Of a DNA stretch of 34,020 nucleotides, positions 8,195-16,800 are shown piece by piece. Each line of letters starts with the position of its first letter. The stretch's first letter is position 1. The stretch is from Colwellia sp. (GTDB lineage: Bacteria > Pseudomonadota > Gammaproteobacteria > Enterobacterales > Alteromonadaceae), in contig JALJPA010000023.1 in assembly GCA_022969215.1 (NCBI GenBank), positions 1 to 34,020 on the forward strand, written 5' to 3'. The notes under the pieces are model-generated. The model was not told the origin of the DNA. It searched no databases and saw only the letters and a program-made list of their open reading frames with translations. The position numbers were made by a program, and so were the translations under genes.

Positions 8195-8336
8195 CATCTA
8201 TAGAGTTCTTGCTCTATAGTACATTTGTTCTTAAGCGAACACTTATTGTAATAATTTTTTGTAGCTTCCCCATAAGCTAATATGCCGATGTAGTTCTTAA
8301 CTATTTAATAGTAAAGAAAATGACATCGGTTTTTTT
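8195..8336 (+). ncRNA. Putative FNR-controlled small RNA
   Basis: The predicted transcript is about 140 bases long. It has a perfect 8-bp hairpin CTATAGAG/CTCTATAG (8198-8219, loop TTCTTG), a 5-bp hairpin TGTTC/GAACA (8226-8241) and an AU-rich unpaired stretch with six T's (8242-8260) that resembles an Hfq site. These are followed by a 6-bp hairpin TAGCTT/AAGCTA with a C-rich loop CCCCAT (8262-8279) and a strong terminator hairpin ending in seven T's. There is no ORF inside. The CCCC loop could pair with ribosome-binding sites, and GTTCTT occurs three times. It does not resemble FnrS, Spot 42 or 6S RNA as I know them. A 5' leader was considered, but the terminator ends it 280 bases before the next gene. 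Confidence 0.5.
8285..8336 (+). terminator. Strong rho-independent terminator
   Basis: CCGATGT (8285-8291) pairs with ACATCGG (8323-8329). Inside are TTCTT/AAGAA and ACTA/TAGT stems with a one-base mismatch and a five-base loop. Seven T's follow. Confidence 0.8.
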
Positions 8337-8476
8337 ATGCCTGAAATTTAGTGACCATTGCCGCCCACTATTGATAAGAACTGTTAGGTATAACGCTTAC
8401 ATGGGTACTTCCCCCGTCCACCGAACTTGCAACTGACTTAATGGAGTACTTTCTCTGACATCTTTTGCAGTACTTT

Positions 8477-8499
8477 AGCGCTAGGTTAGCGTTATTTTT
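8477..8499 (+). terminator. Possible second terminator
   Basis: AGCGCTA (8477-8483) pairs with TAGCGTT (8487-8493), seven pairs including one wobble with a three-base loop, followed by ATTTTT. It may end a short transcript between 8340 and 8500, or be an attenuator before the ABC exporter. Confidence 0.35.
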
Positions 8500-8617
8500 A
8501 CCCTAATGTCCCCATATTAAGATATTACTGCCTAGTTCACTGCTCACTAAAAGCGTAGACTGTTGGCAATTACCATCAACTATCAGCTTAACTTAGCTAG
8601 AAAGACTAAGGGACCTT

Positions 8618-10423
8618 ATGTCTGAACACTCCTCGGCCAGCTCACTTACCGACACGGTTACCACTGAAAAATCTCAAGATAATAAAGTTGCCATCCTCTT
8701 TGAACTGATGCAATTTATTCGCCCCTATAAAGGCCACGTATTTGCTGCCTTTATCGCCCTTATTTTTACTGCTGCGGTAATGCTGTCTGTTGGTCAAGGC
8801 GTTAGGATGTTAATTGATGAGGGCTTTGCTCAACAGTCCATTGAGCAATTACAGCAAGCGGTGCTATTTATCTTGGCAATTACTGTGTTAATTGCCGGCG
8901 GTACCTTTGCCCGCTTTTATTTAGTTTCCTGGTTAGGTGAGCGAGTCAGTGCAGATATACGTTTGGCGGTGTTTAATCATGTCATTACTTTGCACCCTAG
9001 CTACTTTGAGACCAATGGCAGTGGCGATATTATGTCACGCATCACCACTGATACCACGCTATTACAAAGTATCATCGGCTCTTCATTTTCTATGGCGATT
9101 CGCAGTGTCTTAATGCTGCTAGGCGCCTTGGTAATGTTGTTTGCCACCAATATTAAATTAACCATTATTGTTTTAATTTCAGTGCCATTTATTTTGGTAC
9201 CCATCTTATTTTATGGCCGTAAAGTGAGAAAATTATCACGTAAAAGCCAAGATTCAATGGCCGATGTTGGTAGTTATGCGGGCGAAGCCATTGAACATAT
9301 CAAAACGGTGCAAAGTTATACCCACGAGCAGCAAGAAAGGCACGCTTTTGCTAGAGAAGTTGAAAAGTCATTTGATATTGGTCGTAGTCGTATAAAACAA
9401 CGTGCCACCTTAATTGCCGGTGTTATTATTATCGTTTTTGGCGCTATCACCGGCATGTTATGGGTCGGTGGCAGTGACGTGATCCACGGTAAAATGAGCG
9501 GCGGTGATTTAGGCGCTTTTGTATTTTATGCCATTTTAGTGGCTTCTTCTTTAGCAACCATTTCAGAAGTACTAGGTGAATTACAGCGCGCTGCTGGTGC
9601 GACCGAAAGACTCATTGAGATTTTACACGTTAAAAGCCATATTCTTCCGCCGATAGAAAATGTGGTATCGGCGGAAGATCTTAACGCAGAAATCACTTTT
9701 GAAGAAGTGAGCTTTAACTACCCTTCAAGACCAGATCAAGCAGCAACGCAAGGACTTAACTTAGTCGCGGAGCAAGGTAAAGTATTGGCTTTAGTTGGCC
9801 CATCCGGCGCAGGAAAAACCACGCTATTTGAACTGCTACAGCGCTTTTATGATCCACAAGAAGGTCGTATAACCTTAGGCGGTACCGATATACGCCAGCT
9901 TGACCCGGAAGACCTTCGCCAACAAATGGCCTTGGTGCCACAACAGCCAGCACTATTTAGCAGTGATGTTTTTCATAATATACGCTACGGCAAGCCTGAT
10001 GCTAGCGATGAAGAAGTCATCTCTGCCGCTAAAAAAGCCCACGCTCATGAGTTCATCAGTCAATTGCCTCAAGGCTATAAGAGTTATCTAGGAGAGCGTG
10101 GTGTACGTCTTTCTGGCGGCCAGCGCCAACGTATCGCTATCGCTCGGGCAATATTAAAAGACCCGCATATTTTATTGCTGGATGAAGCAACCAGTGCACT
10201 TGATAGTGAAAGTGAACATCATGTGCAACAAGCACTTGAAGAATTGATGCGTGGTCGCACCACCATTATTATTGCTCATCGCTTTTCAACAATACAACAT
10301 GCTGACCGTATTGCGGTATTAGATCAAGGCCAGTTAGTTGATATCGGTGATCATCAATCATTATTGCAAACATGTGACTTATACCAGCGATTAGTGGAGC
10401 TACAGTTTAAGCAAATAAACTAA
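8618..10423 (+). CDS. MsbA-type ABC exporter (fused permease and ATPase)
   Basis: This 601-residue half-transporter dimerises in the inner membrane to export lipids, drugs or peptides using ATP. The N-terminal ABC transmembrane domain (~residues 35-320) has six helices and is followed by a nucleotide-binding domain (~350-595). ATPase motifs are complete: Walker A GPSGAGKTT near residue 393, Q-loop LVPQQPALF, signature LSGGQRQR, Walker B ILLLDEATSALD and the H-loop AHR. The EEVSFNYPSRPDQ A-loop region is typical of the MsbA/LmrA/ABCB branch. The N-terminus has a 25-residue Ser/Thr-rich soluble extension. A ribosome site AAGGGA precedes the ATG. It is monocistronic, ending at a bidirectional terminator opposite engB. 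The substrate is unknown. Confidence 0.92.
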   Translation: MSEHSSASSLTDTVTTEKSQDNKVAILFELMQFIRPYKGHVFAAFIALIFTAAVMLSVGQGVRMLIDEGFAQQSIEQLQQAVLFILAITVLIAGGTFARFYLVSWLGERVSADIRLAVFNHVITLHPSYFETNGSGDIMSRITTDTTLLQSIIGSSFSMAIRSVLMLLGALVMLFATNIKLTIIVLISVPFILVPILFYGRKVRKLSRKSQDSMADVGSYAGEAIEHIKTVQSYTHEQQERHAFAREVEKSFDIGRSRIKQRATLIAGVIIIVFGAITGMLWVGGSDVIHGKMSGGDLGAFVFYAILVASSLATISEVLGELQRAAGATERLIEILHVKSHILPPIENVVSAEDLNAEITFEEVSFNYPSRPDQAATQGLNLVAEQGKVLALVGPSGAGKTTLFELLQRFYDPQEGRITLGGTDIRQLDPEDLRQQMALVPQQPALFSSDVFHNIRYGKPDASDEEVISAAKKAHAHEFISQLPQGYKSYLGERGVRLSGGQRQRIAIARAILKDPHILLLDEATSALDSESEHHVQQALEELMRGRTTIIIAHRFSTIQHADRIAVLDQGQLVDIGDHQSLLQTCDLYQRLVELQFKQIN

Positions 10424-10444
10424 TCCGGACTGAACAACAGAGAC

Positions 10445-10480
10445 AAAAAAAGGAGAATCGCTAAAGCGTTCTCCTTTTTC
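10445..10480. terminator. Bidirectional terminator
   Basis: AAAAAGGAGAA (10447-10457) pairs with TTCTCCTTTTT (10469-10479), with an inner CGC/GCG pair and loop TAAA. It separates the convergent ABC exporter and engB. Confidence 0.92.
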
Positions 10481-10501
10481 ATTTTCGATTAGTCGATTTA
10501 A

Positions 10502-11188
10502 TTAATTCTGAAAATTTTCAGGTAAGATATTTTCATCTTTATCGTCTGAATCAGCGGCTTCAGGCAAGTCATAATCTTCCGCTTCTTGTTCAAGCCAATC
10601 ACATATAATGGCATCGGCTTGTTCTTTGCCAGTATATTTTAATGATGAAAAAGCTTGTACTCGAATATCAGCATTTAATGGTGCTAAGGCTTTCTTAACG
10701 CTAAGCACTTCAGCGCTACGTTTACCTTGTGATAACTTGTCACACTTAGTCAACAAAACTAACATAGCTAATTCGCTATCTGCTGCCCATTGAATCAAAT
10801 CCATATCTAAGTCTTTTAGCGGATGACGAATATCCATTAAAATGACTATGCCTTTTAGACATTGACGTTTTTCTAAATATTCACCCAGTGCTTTTTGCCA
10901 TTTTTTCTTCATTTCTAATGGCACTTTGGCAAAGCCATAACCTGGCAAATCGATTAGGCGGCGATCCTCTGCTACTTCAAACACGTTGATAAGCTGAGTT
11001 CGACCTGGAGTTTTACTTATGCGCGCCAATCCTCTTTGATTGGTTAGCGTATTTAAAGCACTAGATTTACCTGCATTAGAGCGGCCCGCAAAGGCGACTT
11101 CAATACCAGAATCAGCTGGTAAACGACGAATATCGGGAGCGCTAAGGGTAAAGGCGGCTTTAGTTAAATGTATCTTTGTAGAAGACAA
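10502..11188 (-). CDS. engB: Ribosome biogenesis GTPase EngB (YihA/YsxC)
   Basis: This is a circularly ordinary (non-permuted) small GTPase needed for large ribosomal subunit assembly. G1 is [10 protein letters not shown]2 is around [12 protein letters not shown]3 is DLPGYG, G4 is LLTKCDKL and G5 is FSSLK, all intact. The start is uncertain. The frame is open up to a GTG at 11305, but that extension has an unlikely composition. A TTG at 11188-11186, preceded eight bases upstream by ACGAG, gives a protein of 228 residues whose N-terminus lines up with the family start a few residues before the FxxSAPD motif. An ATG at about 11217 is out of frame by one base (see findings). The C-terminal tail is acidic. 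It is divergent from a cytochrome c4-like gene, a neighbourhood common in gammaproteobacteria. Confidence 0.93.
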   Translation of the reverse strand: MSSTKIHLTKAAFTLSAPDIRRLPADSGIEVAFAGRSNAGKSSALNTLTNQRGLARISKTPGRTQLINVFEVAEDRRLIDLPGYGFAKVPLEMKKKWQKALGEYLEKRQCLKGIVILMDIRHPLKDLDMDLIQWAADSELAMLVLLTKCDKLSQGKRSAEVLSVKKALAPLNADIRVQAFSSLKYTGKEQADAIICDWLEQEAEDYDLPEAADSDDKDENILPENFQN

Positions 11189-11260
11189 GGGCTTAACTCG
11201 TTTAAAATTTTCGTCATTATAGCGTTTTTCTTCGACAAATATTATTAAAAAAATGCACAA

Positions 11261-11278
11261 AACAGTGAAATCACAGTT
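11261..11278. promoter_or_regulatory. Dyad-symmetric candidate operator between engB and cytochrome c4
   Basis: AACAGTGA-AA-TCACAGTT is an 18-base dyad with seven of eight positions paired. It lies in the divergent promoter region if engB starts at 11188. The binding protein is unknown. Confidence 0.35.
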
Positions 11279-11384
11279 TTTTTTGTCTGATTTTTTCTTC
11301 TCCACTATTACACAGGCCTAATATTCGTGTAAAATGCCGACACATCCATCATACTTTTTTATCATTTTTTAATTAGATAGCTAT

Positions 11385-11390
11385 TATAAT
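11385..11390 (+). promoter_or_regulatory. -10 element of the cytochrome c4 gene
   Basis: A perfect TATAAT lies 44 bases before the start codon at 11434. No convincing -35 hexamer was found. Confidence 0.45.
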
Positions 11391-11433
11391 ATTCAAAAAG
11401 CTAAGTAATTAATGACAAGCAGAGAGCAACTCA

Positions 11434-12390
11434 ATGAAAAAAATTATCTTTTCGCTACTTGTAGCCTTAAGTTCCGTAAGTGCCGTACAAGCCGCAGATG
11501 CTAACGCAGGTAAAGAAAAATCAGCCACTTGTAGCGCCTGTCACGGTCCTACAGGTGTTAGTGCAAGTCCTATGTTCCCTAACCTTGCCGGTCAAAATGA
11601 CGCTTATATCATTAAGCAATTAAAAGATTTTAAATCAGGCGCGCGTACCGATGCCATGATGGCGCCTATGGCGGCTAACCTATCTGAAGCTGACATGGCT
11701 GATTTAGCGGCTCACTTTTCTGGTTTACCTAGTGCCAACGAGCAAGCGGCAGCATCAGCAAGTACTGGCTCTAGTACAGATGCAGCGCCAGTAAGTTCTC
11801 CTGCTGCCGGTAATGTTGAAATTGTTGCTTCTACCCCAGCATCAGCGATTTATGCAGGTGATGTAGCAGCCGGTAAAGATAAAGCACTAGTCTGTGCAGC
11901 TTGTCACGGTGCTGACGGTAACAGCTTAGTACCTATGTACCCTAGCCTTGCTGGTCAAAGTGCTAACTATATTGCTAAGCAATTAGCTGATTTCAAATCA
12001 GGCAATCGTAAAGACCCAGTAATGGCAGGTATGGTTGCAGCGTTATCGAAAGAAGACATGAACGACTTAGCCGCTTTCTTTGCGGTGCAAAGCACGAATA
12101 CAGGTACTGGTGAGTCAAATGAAGTCGGTCATAAGTTATACATTGGCGGCGATGTAGATAAAGGTGTTACTGCTTGTATTGCTTGTCATGGTGTTTCAGG
12201 TAAAGGTATGAAACAAGCCGGCTTCCCGAGTATTACCGGTCAAAGTAAAGATTACTTGAAAAAGCAACTTGCTAGTTTCCGTGACGGCAGTCGTGGTAAT
12301 GATAACAATGGTATTATGCGTAACATTGCCATTAAATTATCAGATGCTGATATTGAAGCTGTTGCTCAATATATCACGTCATTAAAATAA
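11434..12390 (+). CDS. Three-haem cytochrome c4-like protein
   Basis: This 318-residue exported electron carrier probably passes electrons to a terminal oxidase in the periplasm. A Sec signal peptide covers residues 1-20, with cleavage after VQA. Three class I c-type domains follow, each with CxxCH: Cys33-His37 (CSACH), Cys154-His158 (CAACH) and Cys248-His252 (CIACH). Each domain has a following Met candidate for the sixth ligand (MAPM, MAGM, IMRN). Ordinary cytochrome c4 is about 200 residues with two haems. Here the last domain is the usual C-terminal c4 domain (GGDVDKGVTACIACHG, YLKKQLASFRDGSRGND), and the first two are close copies of the N-terminal one. They are joined by an Ala/Ser-rich linker of about 40 residues. 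The start has a GAGAGCAA ribosome site and a perfect -10 upstream. It ends at a strong terminator. Confidence 0.9.
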   Translation: MKKIIFSLLVALSSVSAVQAADANAGKEKSATCSACHGPTGVSASPMFPNLAGQNDAYIIKQLKDFKSGARTDAMMAPMAANLSEADMADLAAHFSGLPSANEQAAASASTGSSTDAAPVSSPAAGNVEIVASTPASAIYAGDVAAGKDKALVCAACHGADGNSLVPMYPSLAGQSANYIAKQLADFKSGNRKDPVMAGMVAALSKEDMNDLAAFFAVQSTNTGTGESNEVGHKLYIGGDVDKGVTACIACHGVSGKGMKQAGFPSITGQSKDYLKKQLASFRDGSRGNDNNGIMRNIAIKLSDADIEAVAQYITSLK

Positions 12391-12422
12391 TAATGACTTG
12401 CTTGCTTCATTAGCAAATTTCT

Positions 12423-12455
12423 AAAAAAAGCAGCGTCTATCGCTGCTTTTTTTTT
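12423..12455 (+). terminator. Rho-independent terminator after cytochrome c4 gene
   Basis: A seven-A run plus GCAGCG (12423-12435) pairs with CGCTGC plus T's (12441-12453), loop TCTAT. Nine T's follow the GC stem. Confidence 0.93.
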
Positions 12456-12558
12456 CATGATTTTTTTGCTTAATTCGCAATTGCACAGGCAGCTAGCAAC
12501 TAAATTGAAAATGAGTCATTTAATGGAAACTCGCAATTAATGGATGAACCGCAGCTAA

Positions 12559-13206
12559 ATGAACAGCAAAATTAACCCGATTTTCTTTGTCGCGTGTCAG
12601 CAGTGTGATGCACTTTATGACAAACCACAGTTAAAGCAGGGACAACTGGCCAAATGCAACCGCTGTGGCAGCACCTTGATTGAACGCAAGGTTGACTCCA
12701 TTGAACGTAGCTTTAACTGGTCTCTTGCCGGCTTAATGTTAATGTTACCAGCCATTTTATTACCTATCATGGGTGTTACCTTGGCTGGGCAATTTCATCA
12801 GGCGTCATTATTTGATTGTATCTTGGTGTTGATTGACCGCGGATTTTTTATGATCGCCTGCTTGGTTTTCCTCTTTGCGATTGCCGTACCCATTGTCCGT
12901 TTAGCTGGGGCACTCTATATTTCCTATAGCTTTAAATTTAATAAACTAAAACCGTCATTATTAAACTTTTTCCGTGCTTATCATTACCTTGATAACTGGG
13001 CTATGCTCAATGTTTTTATGCTAGGTATTGTCGTTTCCATGTATAAGTTAATTGATGATACTGAACTATCAGTAAACCTTGGTTTATTTGCTTTTGTCTT
13101 CTGGTTAATTTGCTCAACTATGTCAGCTGCGGCACTCGACCAAGATTATATCTGGGATAAGTTAGAACGAGCTTTCCCTAGGAGCTGTGCTAATGAACAC
13201 TGCTAA
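12559..13206 (+). CDS. LetA/PqiA-like membrane protein, first half
   Basis: This 215-residue inner-membrane protein has an N-terminal zinc ribbon (CQQC at residues ~12-15 and CNRC at ~33-36) followed by four transmembrane helices. It is one PqiA domain, as found twice in the single-chain PqiA and LetA (YebS) proteins of enteric bacteria. LetA/PqiA partner with MCE-domain proteins that move lipids between inner and outer membranes. This gene overlaps the next, which encodes the second PqiA domain, by 14 bases. Both halves have full zinc ribbons and their own starts. The ribosome site is weak. It lies first in an operon with the MCE gene. Confidence 0.88.
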   Translation: MNSKINPIFFVACQQCDALYDKPQLKQGQLAKCNRCGSTLIERKVDSIERSFNWSLAGLMLMLPAILLPIMGVTLAGQFHQASLFDCILVLIDRGFFMIACLVFLFAIAVPIVRLAGALYISYSFKFNKLKPSLLNFFRAYHYLDNWAMLNVFMLGIVVSMYKLIDDTELSVNLGLFAFVFWLICSTMSAAALDQDYIWDKLERAFPRSCANEHC

Positions 13207-13885
13207 AAGCAAGGGACTCTCTTTATGCCCTAAATGCCATAAACTTAATAGTTTAACAACAGAGCCACAGCAGTGCAGGCGTTGTCATGGCCTGTTTTAT
13301 CAGCGTAAACGCAACTCTTTACAATACACCTTGGCTTGGAATGTTGCCGCCTTAATCGCCTTTATTCCGGCGAACCTTTATCCGATTATGATTGTCTATC
13401 AATTGGGCATTCCTAGTGATGCCACCATTTTGTCGGGTATCGGCGAATTTATAGACCATGGTTTATACCCGATAGCGATTATTATTTTTACCGCCAGTAT
13501 CATAGTGCCTTTAATAAAAATTATTGGCTTATTTGTGTTAGTTTATAAAGCACACACAGGCATACGTTTAAAGCCCAACAAACATAGCAAAATTTACCAT
13601 ATACTTGAGTTTTTAGGCCCTTGGTCAATGCTTGATGTCTTTGTTGTGGCTTTAATGGTAACCGTAGTAGAACTTGGCTTTGTTACCTCAGTAGCTGCAG
13701 GTCCTGCGATAAATTACTTTACCATTACGGTAATTTTTACCATGTTTGCTGCCAATAGTTTTGACCCACGCTTGCTGTGGGATAAAAAAGCAGATAAGAA
13801 AACAACAGAGCAAGCACTATTACCGTCAGACAAGCTGCTAGAAAATTTACTAGGCACTTTACCAGAAGAAAAGGGACAGAAATGA
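13193..13885 (+). CDS. LetA/PqiA-like membrane protein, second half
   Basis: This 230-residue protein is built like its upstream neighbour: a zinc ribbon (CPKC ~11-14, CRRC ~29-32) and four transmembrane helices. The GTG at 13187 would be only two bases from the AGGAG ribosome site (13180-13184). The ATG at 13193, eight bases away, is the better start. It should pair with the first half to rebuild a complete LetA-like unit. The stop codon overlaps the MCE gene start (ATGA), so the three genes are probably translationally coupled. The Lys-rich C-terminal tail after the last helix faces the cytoplasm in the usual topology. Confidence 0.88.
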   Translation: MNTAKSKGLSLCPKCHKLNSLTTEPQQCRRCHGLFYQRKRNSLQYTLAWNVAALIAFIPANLYPIMIVYQLGIPSDATILSGIGEFIDHGLYPIAIIIFTASIIVPLIKIIGLFVLVYKAHTGIRLKPNKHSKIYHILEFLGPWSMLDVFVVALMVTVVELGFVTSVAAGPAINYFTITVIFTMFAANSFDPRLLWDKKADKKTTEQALLPSDKLLENLLGTLPEEKGQK

Positions 13886-16800
13886 CCAATAACAAAGATA
13901 CTGCTGCCTCTGAGCATAATCAAAAAATTGACAAAAACCATGCTGAAATTGTCCCGCGTCAGGGCATATCTATTATTTGGTTTGTTCCTTTTATCGCCTT
14001 GATTTTTGGTTTATGGCTAACGGTAAAAGTGGTTTCTGAACAAGGCACCTTGATCACCATAGAGTTTGATAATGGCTCTGGCATAGTGCCTAATAAAACA
14101 GAAGTACGTTTTAAAGGCTTAATAACAGGCTTAGTCAAAAAAGTTGTACCTTCGGCAGACTTGCAGCGCGTTATTGCCGAAGTAGAAATATCTAAAAACT
14201 TTGCTAATTATTTGACTAAAAACACCCGATTTTGGTTAGTCAGTGCTGATATTTCGCTGCAGGGTGTTTCTGGCTTAGAAACGCTAATTTCGGGTAGTTA
14301 TATTACTATCCTACCTGATATCAGTAATGATGCCGATAGTGAAGATCACTTTATTGCCTTAACAGAAGCACCAACGTTAGATATGTCGACCCCGGGCTTA
14401 CACCTGACCTTGCATACCGATGTATTAGGCTCTATTAGTGAAAACTCTCCTATTAGCTTCAAACAAATCCCCATTGGCTATGTCACAGGTTATCACTATA
14501 TTGAAAGTAGTAAGAAAATTGCCATTAACATTTTTATCGAACCAGAATTTGCCCACTTGGTAAAAGAGAACTCTTTATTTTATAACACCAGTGGCATACA
14601 AGTTACTGCCTCACTATCTGGTGGGGTTAAAATCAATACCGATTCTTTAGCTTCGATAATGGCGGGCGGCATTGCCGTAGATACCTTAAGTTACCAAAAA
14701 GATTTAGCACCCGCACACAATGGCCAAGAATTCCCCTTACATGCTGATTTTCAATCAGCTGAAATGGGTCATGAAGTAGAGTTAACCTTGGATTGGAATT
14801 CTGGCATTGATCACAATGCAGCAATTTTATACCAAGGCCTTACTATTGGTGTTATTGAGTCATTTAGTAAAATCGACCCCGTTAGTCGAAAAATTACCGC
14901 CACCGCAAAAGTTAACCCACGTGTTGTACCCTACCTAACGGAACAGTCTCAGTTTTATATTGTTGCACCGCAAATTAGTCTTACCGGTTTATCGAACGCT
15001 AAAACCTTATTAACAGGTAGTTATATCAGTATCAGACCATCTCTCGCTGGAAAGCCTCGCAATAAATTTAAAGTGTTTAGTAATAAACCGCCTTATAAAT
15101 ATAGCGAGCCGGGTTTGCACTTAATGTTGACTAGTAGTGACCGTAGTTCATTACAAGTGGGTAGCAATCTTTATTACAAACAACAAGTGGTTGGTAATGT
15201 CCAAGCCATCGAAACCACCGCACCTGAGCGCCATTTAATTCATATTCATGTGCAACCCGAATTTAGTCATTATGTGAATCATAGCAGTCGCTTTTACAAT
15301 AACTCTGGTGTGAAGATATCGGCAAGTTTACTCGGAGTCGATATTCAAGCCCAATCACTACAGAGTATTTTAACCGGTGGCATTGCTTTTTCTAATCAAA
15401 AAAGTAGCCAAAGCAATAATCAAGATACACAAAAGAAATTGGTTAAAAATGGCGATAGTTTTTCACTGTATGCCAATAACAAACTGGCCGAGCAAAATGT
15501 GAGTTTCACGCTGAATATTGCTGCTAATGAACAAGTAAACACCAACACCCGTGTTTTATATCGTGGTGTTGAAATTGGTGCTATTCATCAAGTTCATATC
15601 CAGGGTGAATACCAGCAATTGCAGTTAGGTTTATTAGCTAAATATCAGTATATCTTAAAGGCTAATACCCAGTTTTACTTAGTTAAGCCCAGTTTAAGCC
15701 TTTCCGGTGCTAGCGATACTGAGGCGTTGTTTGGTGGAACTTACATCACCTTTAACTTGGGCCAAGGTGATGTACAAACACAGTTTAACTTGTTTAACAA
15801 ACCGCCGGTGAAATTGGCCAGTGCACCAGGTTTACAACTTACCTTAATCACAGAACACGCCAGCGTAGCAACACCGGGTAGTGCGGTTAGTTACCGCGGT
15901 ATCACTATTGGTCAAGTGGATAATGTCAGCTTAGATAAGACAGATGATAATATTAAAGTCAACATCACCATTGATGAAGAACACCGAGATTTATTACAAA
16001 GTACCAGCCGCTTCTATAATGCCGGCGGTATTAGTATTTCTGGTGGTATCAGCGACTTCGTAGTAAAAACAGAATCTCTTGATGCCATTTTACGTGGTGG
16101 CATCAGCTTTTACACTCCAGACACCGCACTAACGAGTTCGTTAACAACGAAAGCGCCAGTTGAAGAACTATCAACTTTTACCTTATTTAAACATGAAGAA
16201 CATGCCAAAGATGCCGGTCAGGCAATTAGTATCCAATTTAATGATATTTCCGGCTTAAAAGTAAATACCAAGGTGGTCTATCAAGAGCAAGCCGTAGGCG
16301 TGGTAGAGCGTTTAATTTTTAGTAAAAATAAAGTCGGCGTTACCACACTGGTGTTACTCAATGATTTAGGCAGCCAATACGCTAGACAAGGTACTAAATT
16401 TTGGAAAATTGAACCGCAAATAGGTTTAGTCGGTTCAAAAAATGTTGCGGCTTTACTCGATGGAGCTTTTATTGGTTTATTACCTTCGCATTCAGCAGAG
16501 ACTAAGCAGCAATATGAGTTTCAAGCCCTTGAGCTAGCACCTACGGTTGAGCAATTAGCTTATGGCTTAAATGTTAAGTTAACTGCCCCACGACTTGGTT
16601 CGGTACGTATCGGTAACCCTATTTTGTATCGTCAAATTAAGGTCGGTAAAGTCATTGGTATTGATTTATCACCGACAGCTGATCAAGTGAATATTTTTAT
16701 CAATATTGCCAAACGTTACGCGCCACTCGTAAACGGCCAAAGTCAGTTTTGGAATACCAGTGGTATCAAGATTGAAGCCGGCATTTTTTCTGGGGTAAAT

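Larger units (their letters stand above)
8074..8617. other. Long non-coding region (544 bases) with structured RNA signals
   Basis: No ORF of credible length is seen. From left to right it holds a TGGGG/CCCCA hairpin without a T-run (8129-8144), an FNR-like palindrome (8149-8160), a TATAAA element (8181-8186), three short hairpins (8198-8279) and a strong terminator (8285-8336). A second weaker hairpin with a T-run lies at 8477-8499. The part after 8500 is the leader of the ABC exporter and shows nothing clear apart from its ribosome site. Confidence 0.7.

Noticed and set aside
8195-8336. Structured region as a riboswitch leader of the ABC exporter
   Set aside because: A strong terminator closes it 280 bases before the gene, no alternative antiterminator pairing was seen, and no known riboswitch core is recognisable.
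12559-13885. Split LetA as a frameshift error
   Set aside because: The second half has a strong AGGAG ribosome site and a proper ATG, and each half carries a complete zinc ribbon with four helices.
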